A DNA stretch of 64,000 nt from Arthrinium phaeospermum (Eukaryota; Ascomycota; Sordariomycetes; Amphisphaeriales; Apiosporaceae), in contig QYRS01000007.1 in NCBI GenBank assembly GCA_006503535.1, positions 2,852,001 through 2,916,000 on the forward strand, in the 5' to 3' direction. Under the pieces are notes generated by a model, which ran no database searches, was not told where the DNA came from, and saw only the letters and a list, made by a program, of their open reading frames with translations. Below, one piece after another: positions 22,093 to 33,779 of this stretch. Within the stretch, counting starts at the first letter, position 1. Every line of letters starts with the position of its first letter. The position numbers and the translations under genes are program-made.

Positions 22093-23908
22093 CTACTTCT
22101 CCCCAGCAACCACCTCGTCCACCACCTCGCCGTCGTCGCCGACCATCCTCCTCACCCTGACCCGCCCCTTCCGCGTGCTGGCCTTGCGCGGGCTCGGCGC
22201 CTCGAAGATGTCGTCCATCTCCTCGAGCGTGAGCCCCTTGGTCTCGACGAAGAAGAAGTACATGAAGGCGAACTCGAAGCAGTCCCAGAACACGAAAAAC
22301 ACATAGACCCAGTACCGCCCCCGCTTCAGCGCGAGGGGCGCGACGAAGGTGTTGACGAACCCCGCGGCCCCGCCCGAGATCTTGTAGGTGCCCATGCCCT
22401 TGGCGCGCATGTCGTTGCTCATGACCTCGGCCGGGTAGATGGGCTGCATGGACGTGAAGGCGGCGGCGAAGACGGCGCCGAAGACGAAGATGAAGGCGAT
22501 CGACGCCGACGACGACGCCCGGCTGCCCGTCTGCTCGTAGCCCGCCGCCGTCCCCGCCGCGACGGCCAGCGAGAGGATGAGGCCCGCCGTGGCGCCGAGG
22601 AGCATCTTGCGGCGGCCGATGACGTCGTGCATGCGGGCGCCCGCCGTGGCGAAGATGTAGCCTTCGAGGGCGTACATGATGTTGAGCAGCAGCTTGGTGT
22701 CGGCGTCCTTGATTCCGACGTTGTCCAGGAGGTAGGGCATGTAATAGGATACGACACTGTTTTCATGTAAGCGCTGATTCCCGATATCGTTCTACGCGGT
22801 TTGGGAAGAGCTTACTTGTTTCCCGAGAACTGCCCAAACCACGCAAACACCACGTTGAGCATCGTCCTGTACCGCCTCGCCCGAGTCCGGACCAGCACCC
22901 GCAGGTCAAAGAAGTTGCGCCACTCGGTAATCGGCTCGACTCGAAGCGACTCGATCATCTCCGACATCTCAAGATCGACAAGCGGATGGTTGGGGTCGCC
23001 GTTGGCATGGTACTTGACCAAGAAGGCGCGCGCCTCCTCGTGCCGGTCCTTGCCCACGAGCCACCGCGGCGACTCTGGGAAGAACATGATGAGCACGGCC
23101 ACGATGCCGGGACAGACCATCTGCAGCCACAGCGGCAGACGCCAGTCGAGGTCGGTGTGCGACAGGTGCCTGTGCGCGCCGTAGACGGCCGAGGTGGCGA
23201 GGATGGAGCCGAAGTAGTAGAAGGTGTTGTACAGGCCGGCGAGGGTGCCGCGGTACTGCGGCGGCGCCACCTCGACCAGGTACAGCGGGCTGGCGGAGCA
23301 GGCCATCTGGGCGAAGAAGCTGAGCAGGAAGCGCCCGCCGATGAAGACGCCCAGGTTCGTCGCCGTGGCCGTCACGACGGTGCCGATGGCGACGCCGGCG
23401 GCCCCGATGAAGATGAGCCACTTGCGCCCGAGCCAGTCGGCCACCCACACGAACAGGGCGGCGCACATCTGGCCGACCTGGAAGATGGCGAAGACGATGC
23501 CCGTCGAGGCGGCGCCGTCCTTGGCGAGGCCGAAGTAGTTGGTGAAGTTGTCGAGGACGTTGATGGAGCCCATGAGGGAGCCGTCGAAGCCTGGCAATAG
23601 CCCGGTTAAGTCAGTTGCCCTTTTGAGTGGATATAGACTCTCAAAAGGCGAGCGAATGATACGAAAACAAGTGAGAGAGACGAACCGCTCATCGTCGAGT
23701 TCAGAAAGCACACCGTCGCCAGCATGTACAGCTGGAGGTGGCCCTTCCCCCAGGGGTTGGGCTTGTGCGTCTCCATGATCATGGCAAATGCTGTATTGAC
23801 GCCTTCGACCTCGCCTTCTTCCAATATCTTCTTGCCATCGTTATTGAGCGAGCGCTCATCGGCGTTTCCCGCGGTTCGCGCATCTTTGGTGCCAGCTACG
23901 CAGGCCAT
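22093..23908 (-). CDS. MFS sugar transporter, intact
   Basis: Exons are 23686-23908, 22816-23590 and 22093-22756; introns at 23591-23685 and 22757-22815 have consensus ends. The protein (about 553 residues) is a sugar porter with 12 predicted TM helices. Motifs include ADWLGRKW (loop 2-3), GRFLLSFFAQ, EVAPPQYRGTLAGLYNT, FFPESPRWLVGK, FAWFGQFSGN in TM7, GRRKMLLG, and VETKGLTLEEMDDIF after TM12. The tail is basic (STRKGRVRVRRM) and the N terminus is cytosolic and acidic. It resembles lactose/cellodextrin-type permeases that take up disaccharides. It is transcribed divergently from the GH2 beta-mannosidase, with 619 bp between the ATGs. Mannobiose or a related beta-linked sugar is therefore a plausible cargo; this is inference from context. 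Confidence 0.88.
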
Positions 23909-24527
23909 GTCGTGATGGAGCTTGGTGCTTCAATCAAGGCTTTGGATAAGCCGTTGCTGCATGCGTTTCAAAAGACCAGAAGGGTCCTCAAGAGACACTG
24001 GGAGGAAGTACATGGCTATGTAATATGCCACTCAATCAAGCCTTGCTGTTGCTGACATGTATGCATGCATGTCTAGACGCTTGACCCTCCCCCGCATTCG
24101 AAGACCCATGCCAACCCAGATTCCCAGTATCCCACGTTACATCAGTCTTATCTATCGCACCCATCAGAGCTCTCATGCTTTCGCTGTGATAAGCTACGTA
24201 TATCTTCGGGAGCCTTTGTCCCGACGCCAGAAGGACCCGAAGATCAGTGGTAGTGGGTAAACAGGTTCCGGCGGCGGCACAGTTGACCTTCGTCCCGTCA
24301 AGGACCCCGCATCGGGGTAGTCATGCACGCTGGGATGTGGTGCGACGCCTGCAATGAGCAACTTTGAGTGCTGCCTGTGTTTGGGTCACAATTGGTCAAA
24401 CCCAGTGCCGTAGTAGTACACTGGTAGTTCCTCTAAGAAGACGGAAATTGAGTTTGTTCTCTTTCTGTTCGAATCTAGCTTTTTGAAATCTGAAGCGCGC
24501 TCGGTTCCAACTCTTGAAATCACTTTC
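23909..24527. promoter_or_regulatory. Shared divergent promoter of sugar transporter and beta-mannosidase
   Basis: This 619-bp region lies between two divergent start codons. CCCCGC words at 24090-24095 and 24305-24310 fit the CreA/CRE-1 consensus (SYGGRG on the other strand), suggesting carbon catabolite control. This is inferred from the motif only. Confidence 0.4.
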
Positions 24528-27310
24528 ATGTCTGCGAAGGCCACCGCCGAGCTCAGCTCCCTACCCCTCCGAGGATGGACCTTCAAACAGGGCGGTCGTT
24601 CATCAACGTCGAGTGAGGAATGGCTGGCAGCAGGCGACCCCCCAACAGAGGTCCATCGCGATCTGGCTCGGAACGGCAAGGCCCCCGATTACCGGGAGGA
24701 TTTGAATGAGCTCGCAGTGCGCTGGATCGGCGATGAGACCTGGACTTACCGTACAATATTCAATCGGCCGGAGCTGGAGCAGGATGAGGAGCAAGACCAG
24801 GGGCAAGACCAGGGGCAGGGCATTAAAACAGTCCTCAACTTTCAGGGGCTCGATACATTCGCATCCGTCTATCTAAACAACGAGTTGATCCTGGCCAGCG
24901 ACAACATGTTTATCCAACACCGGGTCCACGTAACGTTGCGACCGGAAAACACATTGGAGATCGTCTTCGAGTCGGCGCGGCTCAAGGGGCTGGAATTGAT
25001 CAAGCAGCACCCTGAACACCGGTTCATCGTGCACCAGACCGAGATCTCGCGTGGGCCAGTGCGGAAAGCGCAGTACCACTGGGGCTGGGACTGGGGCCCC
25101 ATCATCATGAGCTGCGGCCCGACCAAGCCCATCACGCTCGAGACGTACGTCTGCCGGCTGGAGGGGCTGCGGGTGATGTACGAGCTCTCGGCGGACTTGA
25201 AGAGCGTCCACGGTACGGTCCAGGTCCAGGCCGAAGGATTGGGGGACTGCGAGCTCTACGTGGACGTAGTCAACAATCAATCCGGTGAAGTGAAATGGTC
25301 CACCACGAAGTTGAGCAAAGCTGGCGACCAAGGAAGCCTTAATGAGATACCGTTCGAGCTACGAGAAGTTCAGCTTTGGTGGCCGCGGGGGTGAGTGACT
25401 TTTGGTCTTTATTCCTTGCTCCAGTGTTCATTCCAATTATTCCCTCTCGATAGTACTAACGCTGAGAGTACAGATACGGACCGCAGTCACTGTACACGGT
25501 CACGGCCGTCGCCCGGTCGGGCCCCCACATCCTGCACATCATCTCCCAAACCACCGGCTTCCGCCGCGTCGACCTCGTCCAGGAGCCCGACGCGCACGGC
25601 CGGTCCTTCTACTTCCGCCTCAACCACGTCGACGTCTTCGCCGGCGGCAGCTGCTGGATCCCCCTCGACAACGAGCTGTCGCGCCACCCGGACGATGCTT
25701 CTTCGTATCGGGACTGGATCCGGCTGGCGGCCGAGGGCAACCAGACCATGGTGCGCGTCTGGGGCGGCGGCGTCTACGAGCCCGACGCCTTCTACGCCGC
25801 GGCCGACGAGCTGGGCGTGCTGGTCTGGCAGGACTTTATGTTCGCCTGCGCCAGCTACCCGGCCGCCGACCCGGCCTACCTCGCCAGCGTCGAATCGGAG
25901 GCGCGCCAGAACGTGCGCCGGCTGCGGCACCACCCCAGCCTCGTGGTCTGGGCCGGCAACAACGAGGACTACCAGCTCGTCGAGCGCTACGGCCTGCAGT
26001 ACGACGCCGAAGATAAAGATCCGCGGTCGTGGCTGAAGACGGACTTCCCGGCGCGCTACATCTACGAGCACCTCCTGCCCCAGGTGATCGAGACGGAGAC
26101 GGCCGGGACGCCCTACCACCCGTCGTCCCCCTTCGGCAACGGCAAGTCGACGGTGCTGAAGGTCGACCCCAGCATCGGCGACGTCCACCAGTGGAACGTC
26201 TGGCACGGCACCATGCAGCCCTACCAGCAGCTGTCAGAAATGGGCGGGCGCTTCGTCTCCGAGTTCGGCATGGAGGCGTACCCGCACCTCGAGACGCTGG
26301 AAAAGTGCATCACCCGACAAGAGGACCGGTACCCCGGCAGCATGGCCATGGACTTCCGCAACAAGGCCATCGGGCACGAGCGGCGCCTCGTCTCGTACGT
26401 GGCCGAGAACTTCCGGCTGCGCCGCGACTGGGAGGGGTTCGCGCACCTCACGCAGGTCATGCAGGCCGACGCCGTGGGCGGCGCCTACAGGGCCTGGCGG
26501 CGGCAGTGGGGAACCCGGGAGGGCGGCCGGAAGTGCGGCGGCGTGCTGGTGTGGCAGCTCAACGACTGCTGGCCCACCGTGTCCTGGGCTGTGGTCGATT
26601 ACTATGGTGTGCCGAAGCCGGCCTACTACGCCATCAAACGCGCCATGCGGCCCGTTGTCGTCGGCGTGCAGAGGCGGTTCCGTGATTGGACGATGCGGCC
26701 GGCGGACGAGCTCTGGCAGCGGGACACGAGCCATATCGACATGCGAGCCCTGTGGGAAGACGATGTCCGTTACGACGTGTGGGTGGCCAGCAACGGACAG
26801 CAGGAGGAGGACCTGGGTACGATGAGGCTGACCGTCAAGTTTATCTCGGTCAAGACCGGGGAGGAGGTGGTGGAGGCCATCGTGAAGGAGGTCCCGACTC
26901 ATCTCGGCAACGGCACCACCGAGATCCTCCACGATGCGCACGTAGAAACACCGTCGAAACAGGATAATCGCGCCCCTTTCGACCCGGCCAAGGCAGACCC
27001 GTTCGTCATACACGCCACATTGCACGACGCGAATGACCGGCTCGTGTCGTCGGACTGCTCCTGGCCCGATCCCATCAAATACCTCGGGTTCGCCGACCGC
27101 GGCGTCCGGGTCAGCTGTCCGGACAAGTCCACGGCCGTGGTGACGGCGGAGAAGCCCGTCAAGGGCTTCGTGTTCAGCGAAGTGGCCCAGGTCGCCCCGT
27201 TGAGCGATAACGGGTTCGACATCATGCCCGGCGAGACGTGGGAGGTCAAGACGGCGTCGGATTACCCTATTGCTCAATTGAAGTGGCGATATGTCGAGAT
27301 GGATGGGTGA
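24528..27310 (+). CDS. GH2 beta-mannosidase, intracellular type
   Basis: Two exons, 24528-25390 and 25474-27310, are separated by an 83-bp intron (GTGAGT, branch CTAAC, ACAG), giving 899 residues, a normal length. The ATG at 24528 (MSAKATAELSSLPLRGWTFK) is the first in frame, and there is no signal peptide. The enzyme removes non-reducing beta-mannose from manno-oligosaccharides. Domain order is jelly roll with YHWGWDWGP, an Ig-like domain, then the TIM barrel. The barrel carries MVRVWGGGVYEPDAFY and VVWAGNNED (acid/base Glu about 452). RFVSEFGMEAYP carries the nucleophile Glu, about 551. The C-terminal Ig-like region is complete. The acidic-glutamine stretch DEEQDQGQDQGQG (about residues 84-97) is an unusual loop insertion. 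The pairing with the divergent transporter suggests an uptake-plus-hydrolysis unit. Confidence 0.93.
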
Positions 27311-27891
27311 ATTCTCGTCAACAAGGAATAGCAGGTGCAACGCTAACCCGATCAGTATCCATGGCGATTCAGGAAGCCTTGGTATCTGGCAATCTGAAAA
27401 CTTGGCAATTGACAGACGGGGTTTCAATTAGCTCTGGCAAAGCCCCCCAAGAGCGTGTACATGCGTACAACTACCTATTAACTAGCTACGTGATCTCATC
27501 GTAAACCTCTATCATACATGCATAGACTTTTTTCCGGGCCAATTGTGCTTCTCGACCCTTCTCGATCCTTACTCCTGGTAACATTGCTCAAAATCAAAAT
27601 CCACCTTTGCCAAACGCGCATGTAGCCCTGACTGTAGACATAGAAAGACCACCGGCATCGTAAACCATCACCTGCCAGTAATATGTCTGGAGGAAACCAA
27701 ACACTCCTCCTTGATCCAGGTTCTGTGCTGACCAACACCAACAAAACACGAACGTTCATCTCTTTGCAAGCGCGCGCGCTCTCTCGCGAAACAATCCAGT
27801 CTGCCAACAGACAATGGCCGCAATCCATCTATCGGCACACACATCAAGACCGAAACTCCAACAACCGAAAGGCAAGAAGAACACAGGCATC
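27311..27891. other. convergent intergenic region
   Basis: 3' flanks of the beta-mannosidase and the dynamin-like gene. No gene or repeat is seen. Confidence 0.4.
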
Positions 27892-30800
27892 TCAAACCTC
27901 GTCGCCCATAGTATCATCCTCGTCGACGGTGTCGCTGGCCAGTGCTCCACCGCTGTAGAAGGGGCGACGAGCACCGCCGCCGCTAATCTCGAGCTGGTTG
28001 ATGGAGTCGATGGCCTTCTCGAGCTTGTTCTTCTCGCGCCGCAGCTGCGTGCGCTGGGCAGCGATGGTGTCATCTTCCTCCATTAGGCGGGCATAGATGG
28101 AATCGTCACGACCTAGAACAGAAGAAACCGAGTCAGCATTCATGTCGTGCAGAGCAAAGGATGGGGTAAATGGGGGATTAGGAGAGGAAAGGGGAGTGTG
28201 TTGGGTAAAGGCAACTGCATAACAAGAACCTTGCTTACCTGCTTCGCTAATCTGCAGCTTCTCGTCGAGGAACAGGTCCAGAGAGCGACGAGCAATCGGT
28301 TTGAGCAGATTCGCATTCATGCTGATGGCTACACTTCTCATAAAGTGCATAGAGGCGGCAATATAGTAACCGCGCACGACGGCGGCGACCTTGATCTCGG
28401 CCGAGTAGGGGTCGTCTCCCAGGCGCGGGAGGTGCTTGCGGATGAAGTCGTTTTGCTTCGCCTTATCCTCTTCGCTATTTCCATTCTGCACATCCCAGGC
28501 GAAGCCCGCGACTCGCAGCCGGTTCATGTTGCGGGCGCGGCGCAGCACCGCCTCCTCCTGCTCCTTGTAGCGCGTGTAGGTCTCCTCGTCCGTCACGAAC
28601 ATGCCCTCCATCTCGGCCCAGTACAGGTCGGTGAGCTTGGCGGCCTGCAACTGCGCGGCCTCGGCAATGAAGGAGCCGAGGTGTTCGCGTGACGTGGAGT
28701 AGATATTGCGCCGGATGAAGCTCTGCATCGACGTCTCGAGGGCGCGGTAGATGACGTTCTGGTACAGCGTCATAGTGTGTTGTCGGTACGTCTCCAGTGC
28801 CGGGTGCCAATTCTTAATGGCCTTCTGGATCAGGGGGTCGTACACATTCTGCGGGATTACGTCGGGCGGCATGCCCGGAGTCTGACACTTTTGGATCTCC
28901 TGGCGGATCGAGATAATGCTAAGACCTTGTCTGCCGAGGTTGTAAAACTCCCGGAATGGGGACCTGTCCTCATTCGGGACCGGCGTTGGTACTGGTGTGG
29001 CGCGCATGGACTGTATACCCCTTGGCCAGTCGTTCTCTGGCTTAACAGGAGACATGTCATTCGCACCACGGGAACGCTTCGTTGGTGTACCGCGGATGGT
29101 GGAATCACTGGGCCGACCTCGTTTCCGGTTCGTTGGTGTGTCCGCCATGGTGTTGGACGAGGTGTCATCATCTGACATGTTGAGATCGATGACGGGCGGG
29201 GGGTCGTCATCCTTAACGAGGCAGGTAGGCTTCATCTTGGTGAGGCACGCCTGGAATTGTTTGTTGAGGGTGTTCCATTCGGACAGGAAGGTGTTATCCT
29301 TGATGCCGTCCTTGACCTCCGAGTAGAACCGGAGTAGGCTGGACTTAACCTCGTGTTCGACGTTGTGAGGCAGCTCGGGGAGCTCCGAGAGTCTGTGCTT
29401 GACTTCACGCAGGCGCTCGTTGATCTTGAGCTTGATCGAGGGCAGACTTTGGGTGAAAGCGTCACTGAGGCGCCGCGAGATGAACTCGGTCAACAGCTCC
29501 ACTCCGCACCGGTCCAGGAAGCTGTTGAACTCATTAGGCCAATCGCTCGGGCCGGTGTGGAAAAAGCGCTCCTCCCACTTCGCCGCACTCTCCAACGCCT
29601 CGTCCGGCGGGCGGGACGTGATGAAGTAACCTTGGCCCACGGTGTGCTTCTCCCCTCGGAGGATGGCGAGCCAGGAGGCCGTATCTTGGATTAGATCGGC
29701 TTTGGTCATGATACCGATGGTGCGGTTTTGAGCCTGTTGTCAAGTCAGTACGAGTGCAGTTGCCAAGAAGGTACGGGGTAGGGGAGGGACATACTCTGGC
29801 ATCACGAATAATTCCAAGCGAGATGGAGTTCTCAGGATCGTGGTTCATAGGCAGTGCCCACATGATGATGGCGCGCTCCCGGCGGACGTAGTGACTGGTC
29901 AAATTCTTCACAACCTGTACGATATACTCATCTTCCTCCTTGGAAGGTGCCAAAAACACACCAGGGAGGTCGTAGAAGCTGAGATCGGGTAGACTGGGTC
30001 CCTTGACCTCGAGTGCGACAATGTTGGGAGAGAACTGGGCTTCTGTCTCGGTGGCGGCTTGCTCCAGTGGTGTCTCTTTGGCATAGGCGCCCTCTCCGGG
30101 TACGAAAAGCTCGGAGCTGCGGCTGTGGTTTAGGATGGCGACCTGCGCCCATCGAAGGACTTCCTCGATTTCCGCCTTGTCGAAAATGGTCTTGAAACTC
30201 CGGGTCTCGCGATGAGGCTTCTTGACCCAAGGTGGGAAGGGGTTGGCCTTTGTGACGTCCGATTTCCGGATGGGGCCAGTCGGGCAGTAATCGTAGTCCA
30301 GTTGAAGTGAGACGGTACATTGCCAGACCGGCTCTCGATTCCGACTGAGGCGGATGTGAATGGGGCACCGCGTACAGACGCCACCGGAGCGGGGGAGGTT
30401 GAGCTCGGCGAGACCAGACATAAGGCTCGACTTGCCAGAGGACTGATCACCAACCATGACAAGCTCAGGCAGCTCTGCGACATGCTGTATGCCGAGCTGT
30501 TGGAGCTCGCCGACGGTGTCATTGCAGGCTTTCAGCTTGGCGCCGATATCCGTGAAGCTGTGGTGTGAAAAGCTTTGCTGCATATCGTCGTGTGATGAGG
30601 GTACGCTGTTGCTGCGTACGCTCTGCCGAACGCGCATCTCCATCATGAGGGGATCTTCAGCTTCACTCTGTCGGGTCTCATAACTAGCTGTGGGAGGGTC
30701 AGTTTACTGAAGCCGACAAGGAAAAACAAGGGAAGCAAGTACATACGGGCTTCCGAACGGTGAAACTGGCTCCGCGCTTGGGGGATTCCCACAGAAGAAG

Positions 30801-31017
30801 CGGCGGGTGCTTCTGAACGGAGGAATTGAGATCGCGCAGGTCCTCCAACTGACGACGCAGGAGGCGCTTCGGAGCGAAGGAACTGAGATCGTGCAGGCGG
30901 CATGCTTCTCATCGATGGGGGTGGCAATGAGGGAACTGCTCTGATGGCGGCCTTCTCTGAGGGCGCAGGCGGTGAGGAATAACGTTCCCTCTTGACCGCA
31001 AAGTGAGGGTTGTCCAT
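27892..31017 (-). CDS. Dynamin-like large GTPase
   Basis: Exons are 30747-31017, 29795-30687, 28239-29733 and 27892-28112, giving 959 residues. The GTPase domain has GDQSSGKSSL (G1, about 170-180), FYDLPGVF (G3) and IMTKADL (G4, created by the 61-bp intron junction). A middle/stalk region and a C-terminal GED-like helix follow. Dynamins oligomerise on membranes and drive fission or fusion. This one is of the fungal Mx-like type rather than Vps1 or Dnm1, since it has no PH-domain-like region. Unusual parts are three Arg-Ser-x-Phe repeats in the N-terminal 90 residues (ARSQFLRSEAP and variants). There is also a Ser/Thr-rich basic insert (NRKRGRPSDST, TPTKRSRG) resembling an AT-hook/NLS. The last intron (28113-28238, 126 bp) is in frame and free of stops. 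Confidence 0.88.
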
Positions 31018-32167
31018 GATGCCTTGCTACCAGTTCATATAAATGTTAGTGCAAGATACTGGGTGGCGGCGGCAATTGCGTTTGAAGAAGGAAAAACTTA
31101 CTGAGCAGGCAATCTGGGGATGTGATGTGTTGTACAAATGAATGGGTGACAATATTAGAAATGAGCGGATGTCAAATGGGTGAAATACAAGTGAAATGCT
31201 CAAGCAAACATTACAAGGTACCTTGCGGTGGTAGGCAGAAACCTGACAGATCAGAACAGCAAGTTAGGTTGGCGATGGTTCTGGCGCGACCAAGGCGTGT
31301 TCAATTGGGGGGAGTGGAAGTGGTTTCCAAGTGCCACTGCTGCAAGCCGTCTCGCGTGTCCTGAAGCTGCAGGTCACAGCCAATTCTCGCCTTGCCAATA
31401 GCGTCTGTTAGCGGAAAGACCTGGATTGCTTGCAGGTACTAACAGCAGCGATCTGTGCACCGAGGGAGATCTCTGGACCTGGGCGGTTTTTCAGGGACAG
31501 GAGTCGAGTGGCTTGCCGTGCTTGTTTGCTGGGGTTCGAGGTGGGGTGATGGCCGTCGGCACAGCAATTCACAGGGCCCCATACAAATCCTTATGGGGGG
31601 TCGTGAAGGCGAGGTGAACTTGGCTGGTTGCAACTTGTCCACCCTGGTCAAGCCTAGCAAGCAAAAAAGCAACAATAGTCGCCTTACACTGCTTGCACTC
31701 GAAACTCGAAGCTAGAGTGCTTGCATTAGTGCCATCCAATGAGTTGAGAAGATCGGGGATTGTTAGATGGTCCAAGTCAAAAGCAATTACCAAGGAACTT
31801 GAGCCTTCCGGCACATTGCATCGAAGCAAACACACATACTTGCAAACAATGCAACTCAACATTACAACTAGAACAGATCTTGAAAAAGAAGTCAATCGAC
31901 CCCTCAAGGATATTGCAATGAAATCAGATAGTATATATGCCCCTAAAATGCCATCCCTAAGTACCTACACAATGCACCACTGCTCCGCTCCTCTGTATGC
32001 CAAAACAAAATTGTATAGATTGGAAACCCGATCATATCCTCCGGTATATATGTAGAAGCAAGTCGTATATGATGCTTACGTCGTATTCGATTAGATATGG
32101 TTCAAAAAGTCGGAACTCAATGCGGTCTGGCAGGGAATGATCAATCCACTATTTGCATTTCTGTTAG
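31018..32167. other. intergenic, dynamin promoter
   Basis: 1.15 kb upstream of the dynamin-like gene and downstream of the PAP2 gene. I see short ORFs without support and no RNA gene. Confidence 0.4.
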
Positions 32168-33200
32168 CTATCTTGTGCTCTGGCGGCCCAGCTCTGCCAT
32201 CTCATACGCACCATTCCGACCCAAGATTGGCCCTCCATCCTCCTCGTCTCTGACGCGGCTCCAGCCGCCGCCCCTCCGCTCCTCCCACTCCCGCTCCTCG
32301 ACCGAGCCCGGGGCCGGGTACGGCACGTCGCACTCCCGGCTCGAGAGCCGCGGCCAGTAGCGCCGGTAGCTCCAGAACGCGATCGTGATGCCCAGCAGCG
32401 AGCCCGTGCACACGTCGTAGACGTCGTGCCGGTAGTCCTGGCAGCGGCTGATGGCGATCATGGCGGCGCCCACCAGGGGCGCCAGGCAGAACAGCGCCCG
32501 GCCCAGGTCGCGCCGGTCGCGGAAGATGCGCAGCTGCCCCGCGAGGAACAGCGCTGTGTAGCCGAGCCCCGCGAAGCTGAAGCTGCTGTGGCCCGACGGG
32601 AACGAGCGCCAGCCGTCGTGCAGCGTGTGGCTGTCCGTCTCGGTGCAGACCGTGAAGTCGACCAGCGCGTGCTCGGGCGTGCCCGGCTTCGGCTTGCAGC
32701 GCGCGAGCAGGTCGGGGCGGGGGCGGCCCACCGTGTTCTTGACCACGTCGGTCAGGAAGCTGGTCAGGATGACGGCGATGGCAAGGCCGAGGACCGTGGT
32801 GTGGTGCTTGTGGAACGAGGCGCGCGTCGACAGGTTCACGAGGACCACGGCGACCAGCGGGACGAAGGCGGCGTACACGACGTTCATGAAGACGGGGACT
32901 CGCTCGACCTCGGCGTGGGGGAAGGAGATGGCCAGGTCGGAGATGGAGAACATGCGGTGGAAGGGCTCGACGAGCAGGGCGATCACGATGTAGGCCGTCA
33001 GCAGGGCTGCGAAGCCGGCGTAGTCGGGAGCGTAGGAGTTCTGCACATTGGGAGGTCAGTTGCATCTTCAGGGGAGCCCAAGAGCTGCTGTATCCAGGAG
33101 ATGGAATCATAACTCGCATAGGGATACTTACCGTCCAGAACCGGGCCAGGGCACCCAGAATCCCCCCTGTGGCGGCATTGTTCCCATTTGACGACGCCAT
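32168..33200 (-). CDS. PAP2-family lipid phosphate phosphatase
   Basis: Exons are 33132-33200 (23 codons from MASSNGNNAATGGILGALAR) and 32168-33040; the intron 33041-33131 ends TGCAG. The total is 313 residues, the usual length for DPP1/LPP1-type enzymes. All three catalytic motifs are present: KNTVGRPRPD (C1), PSGHSS (C2) and SRCQDYRHDVYDV (C3, catalytic His). About six TM helices are evident (AALLTAYIVIALLV, VVYAAFVPLVAVVLV, TTVLGLAIAVILTSF and others). The enzyme dephosphorylates phosphatidate or diacylglycerol pyrophosphate in vacuolar or Golgi membranes. The C-terminal tail is cytosolic and charged. Confidence 0.92.
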
Positions 33201-33779
33201 AGCTGCAAGTCACCGTCGACGAATGCTTTTGAAGATGTTCCAGAGCATGTTCGTGGGTGCGCCGCCAGTGACCTAATAAGTGGTGGTAAAGAGTGGGCTG
33301 TTGGAAATTAAGACATGGGGATCGCGTGCCTGGTGCGAATGACGGGAAGATCGACGTAGCTGCGCGCTTGGAACTTGGGAAAGCTGGCCCTTTCTGGTGC
33401 TCAGCTGGGCGCTAGCCTCTTAGCGGGACAAGGCCTACCTCCGAAACATCTTTTAGCTGCTTGGCTCCATTTGAAGGCAGCTCGGTTTACGATGTCAACG
33501 AACAAATTTCATGATAATAGAATTTATTGATCTGGATGGACTTGGTTATTGCTTCCCTTGATCCTGTAAAAGACTGCAAGATTTGACATCATCCACTGAC
33601 AGCAGATAGTTGGTGCATGTCTCATCTAGCCGTACAAGCATTGGTGCCCCACTAGCACTCACCTAGGTCAATAAAGTTGTTCGTTGCATCACCAAAAGTC
33701 AAACTTTCCGAGTTCTCGTTGCCAGCTCTCAGCCGAGCCACACACCAAAAACTTCGTCCACGTCGCGCCCGACAACATC
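33201..33779. promoter_or_regulatory. Divergent promoter region
   Basis: Region of 579 bp between the PAP2 gene (minus) and the WW/FF gene (plus). I recognise no specific motif. Confidence 0.35.

Noticed and set aside
24468..24480. GTTCGAATC, similar to a tRNA B box
   Set aside because: No matching A box or cloverleaf stems around it; it lies in the beta-mannosidase promoter.
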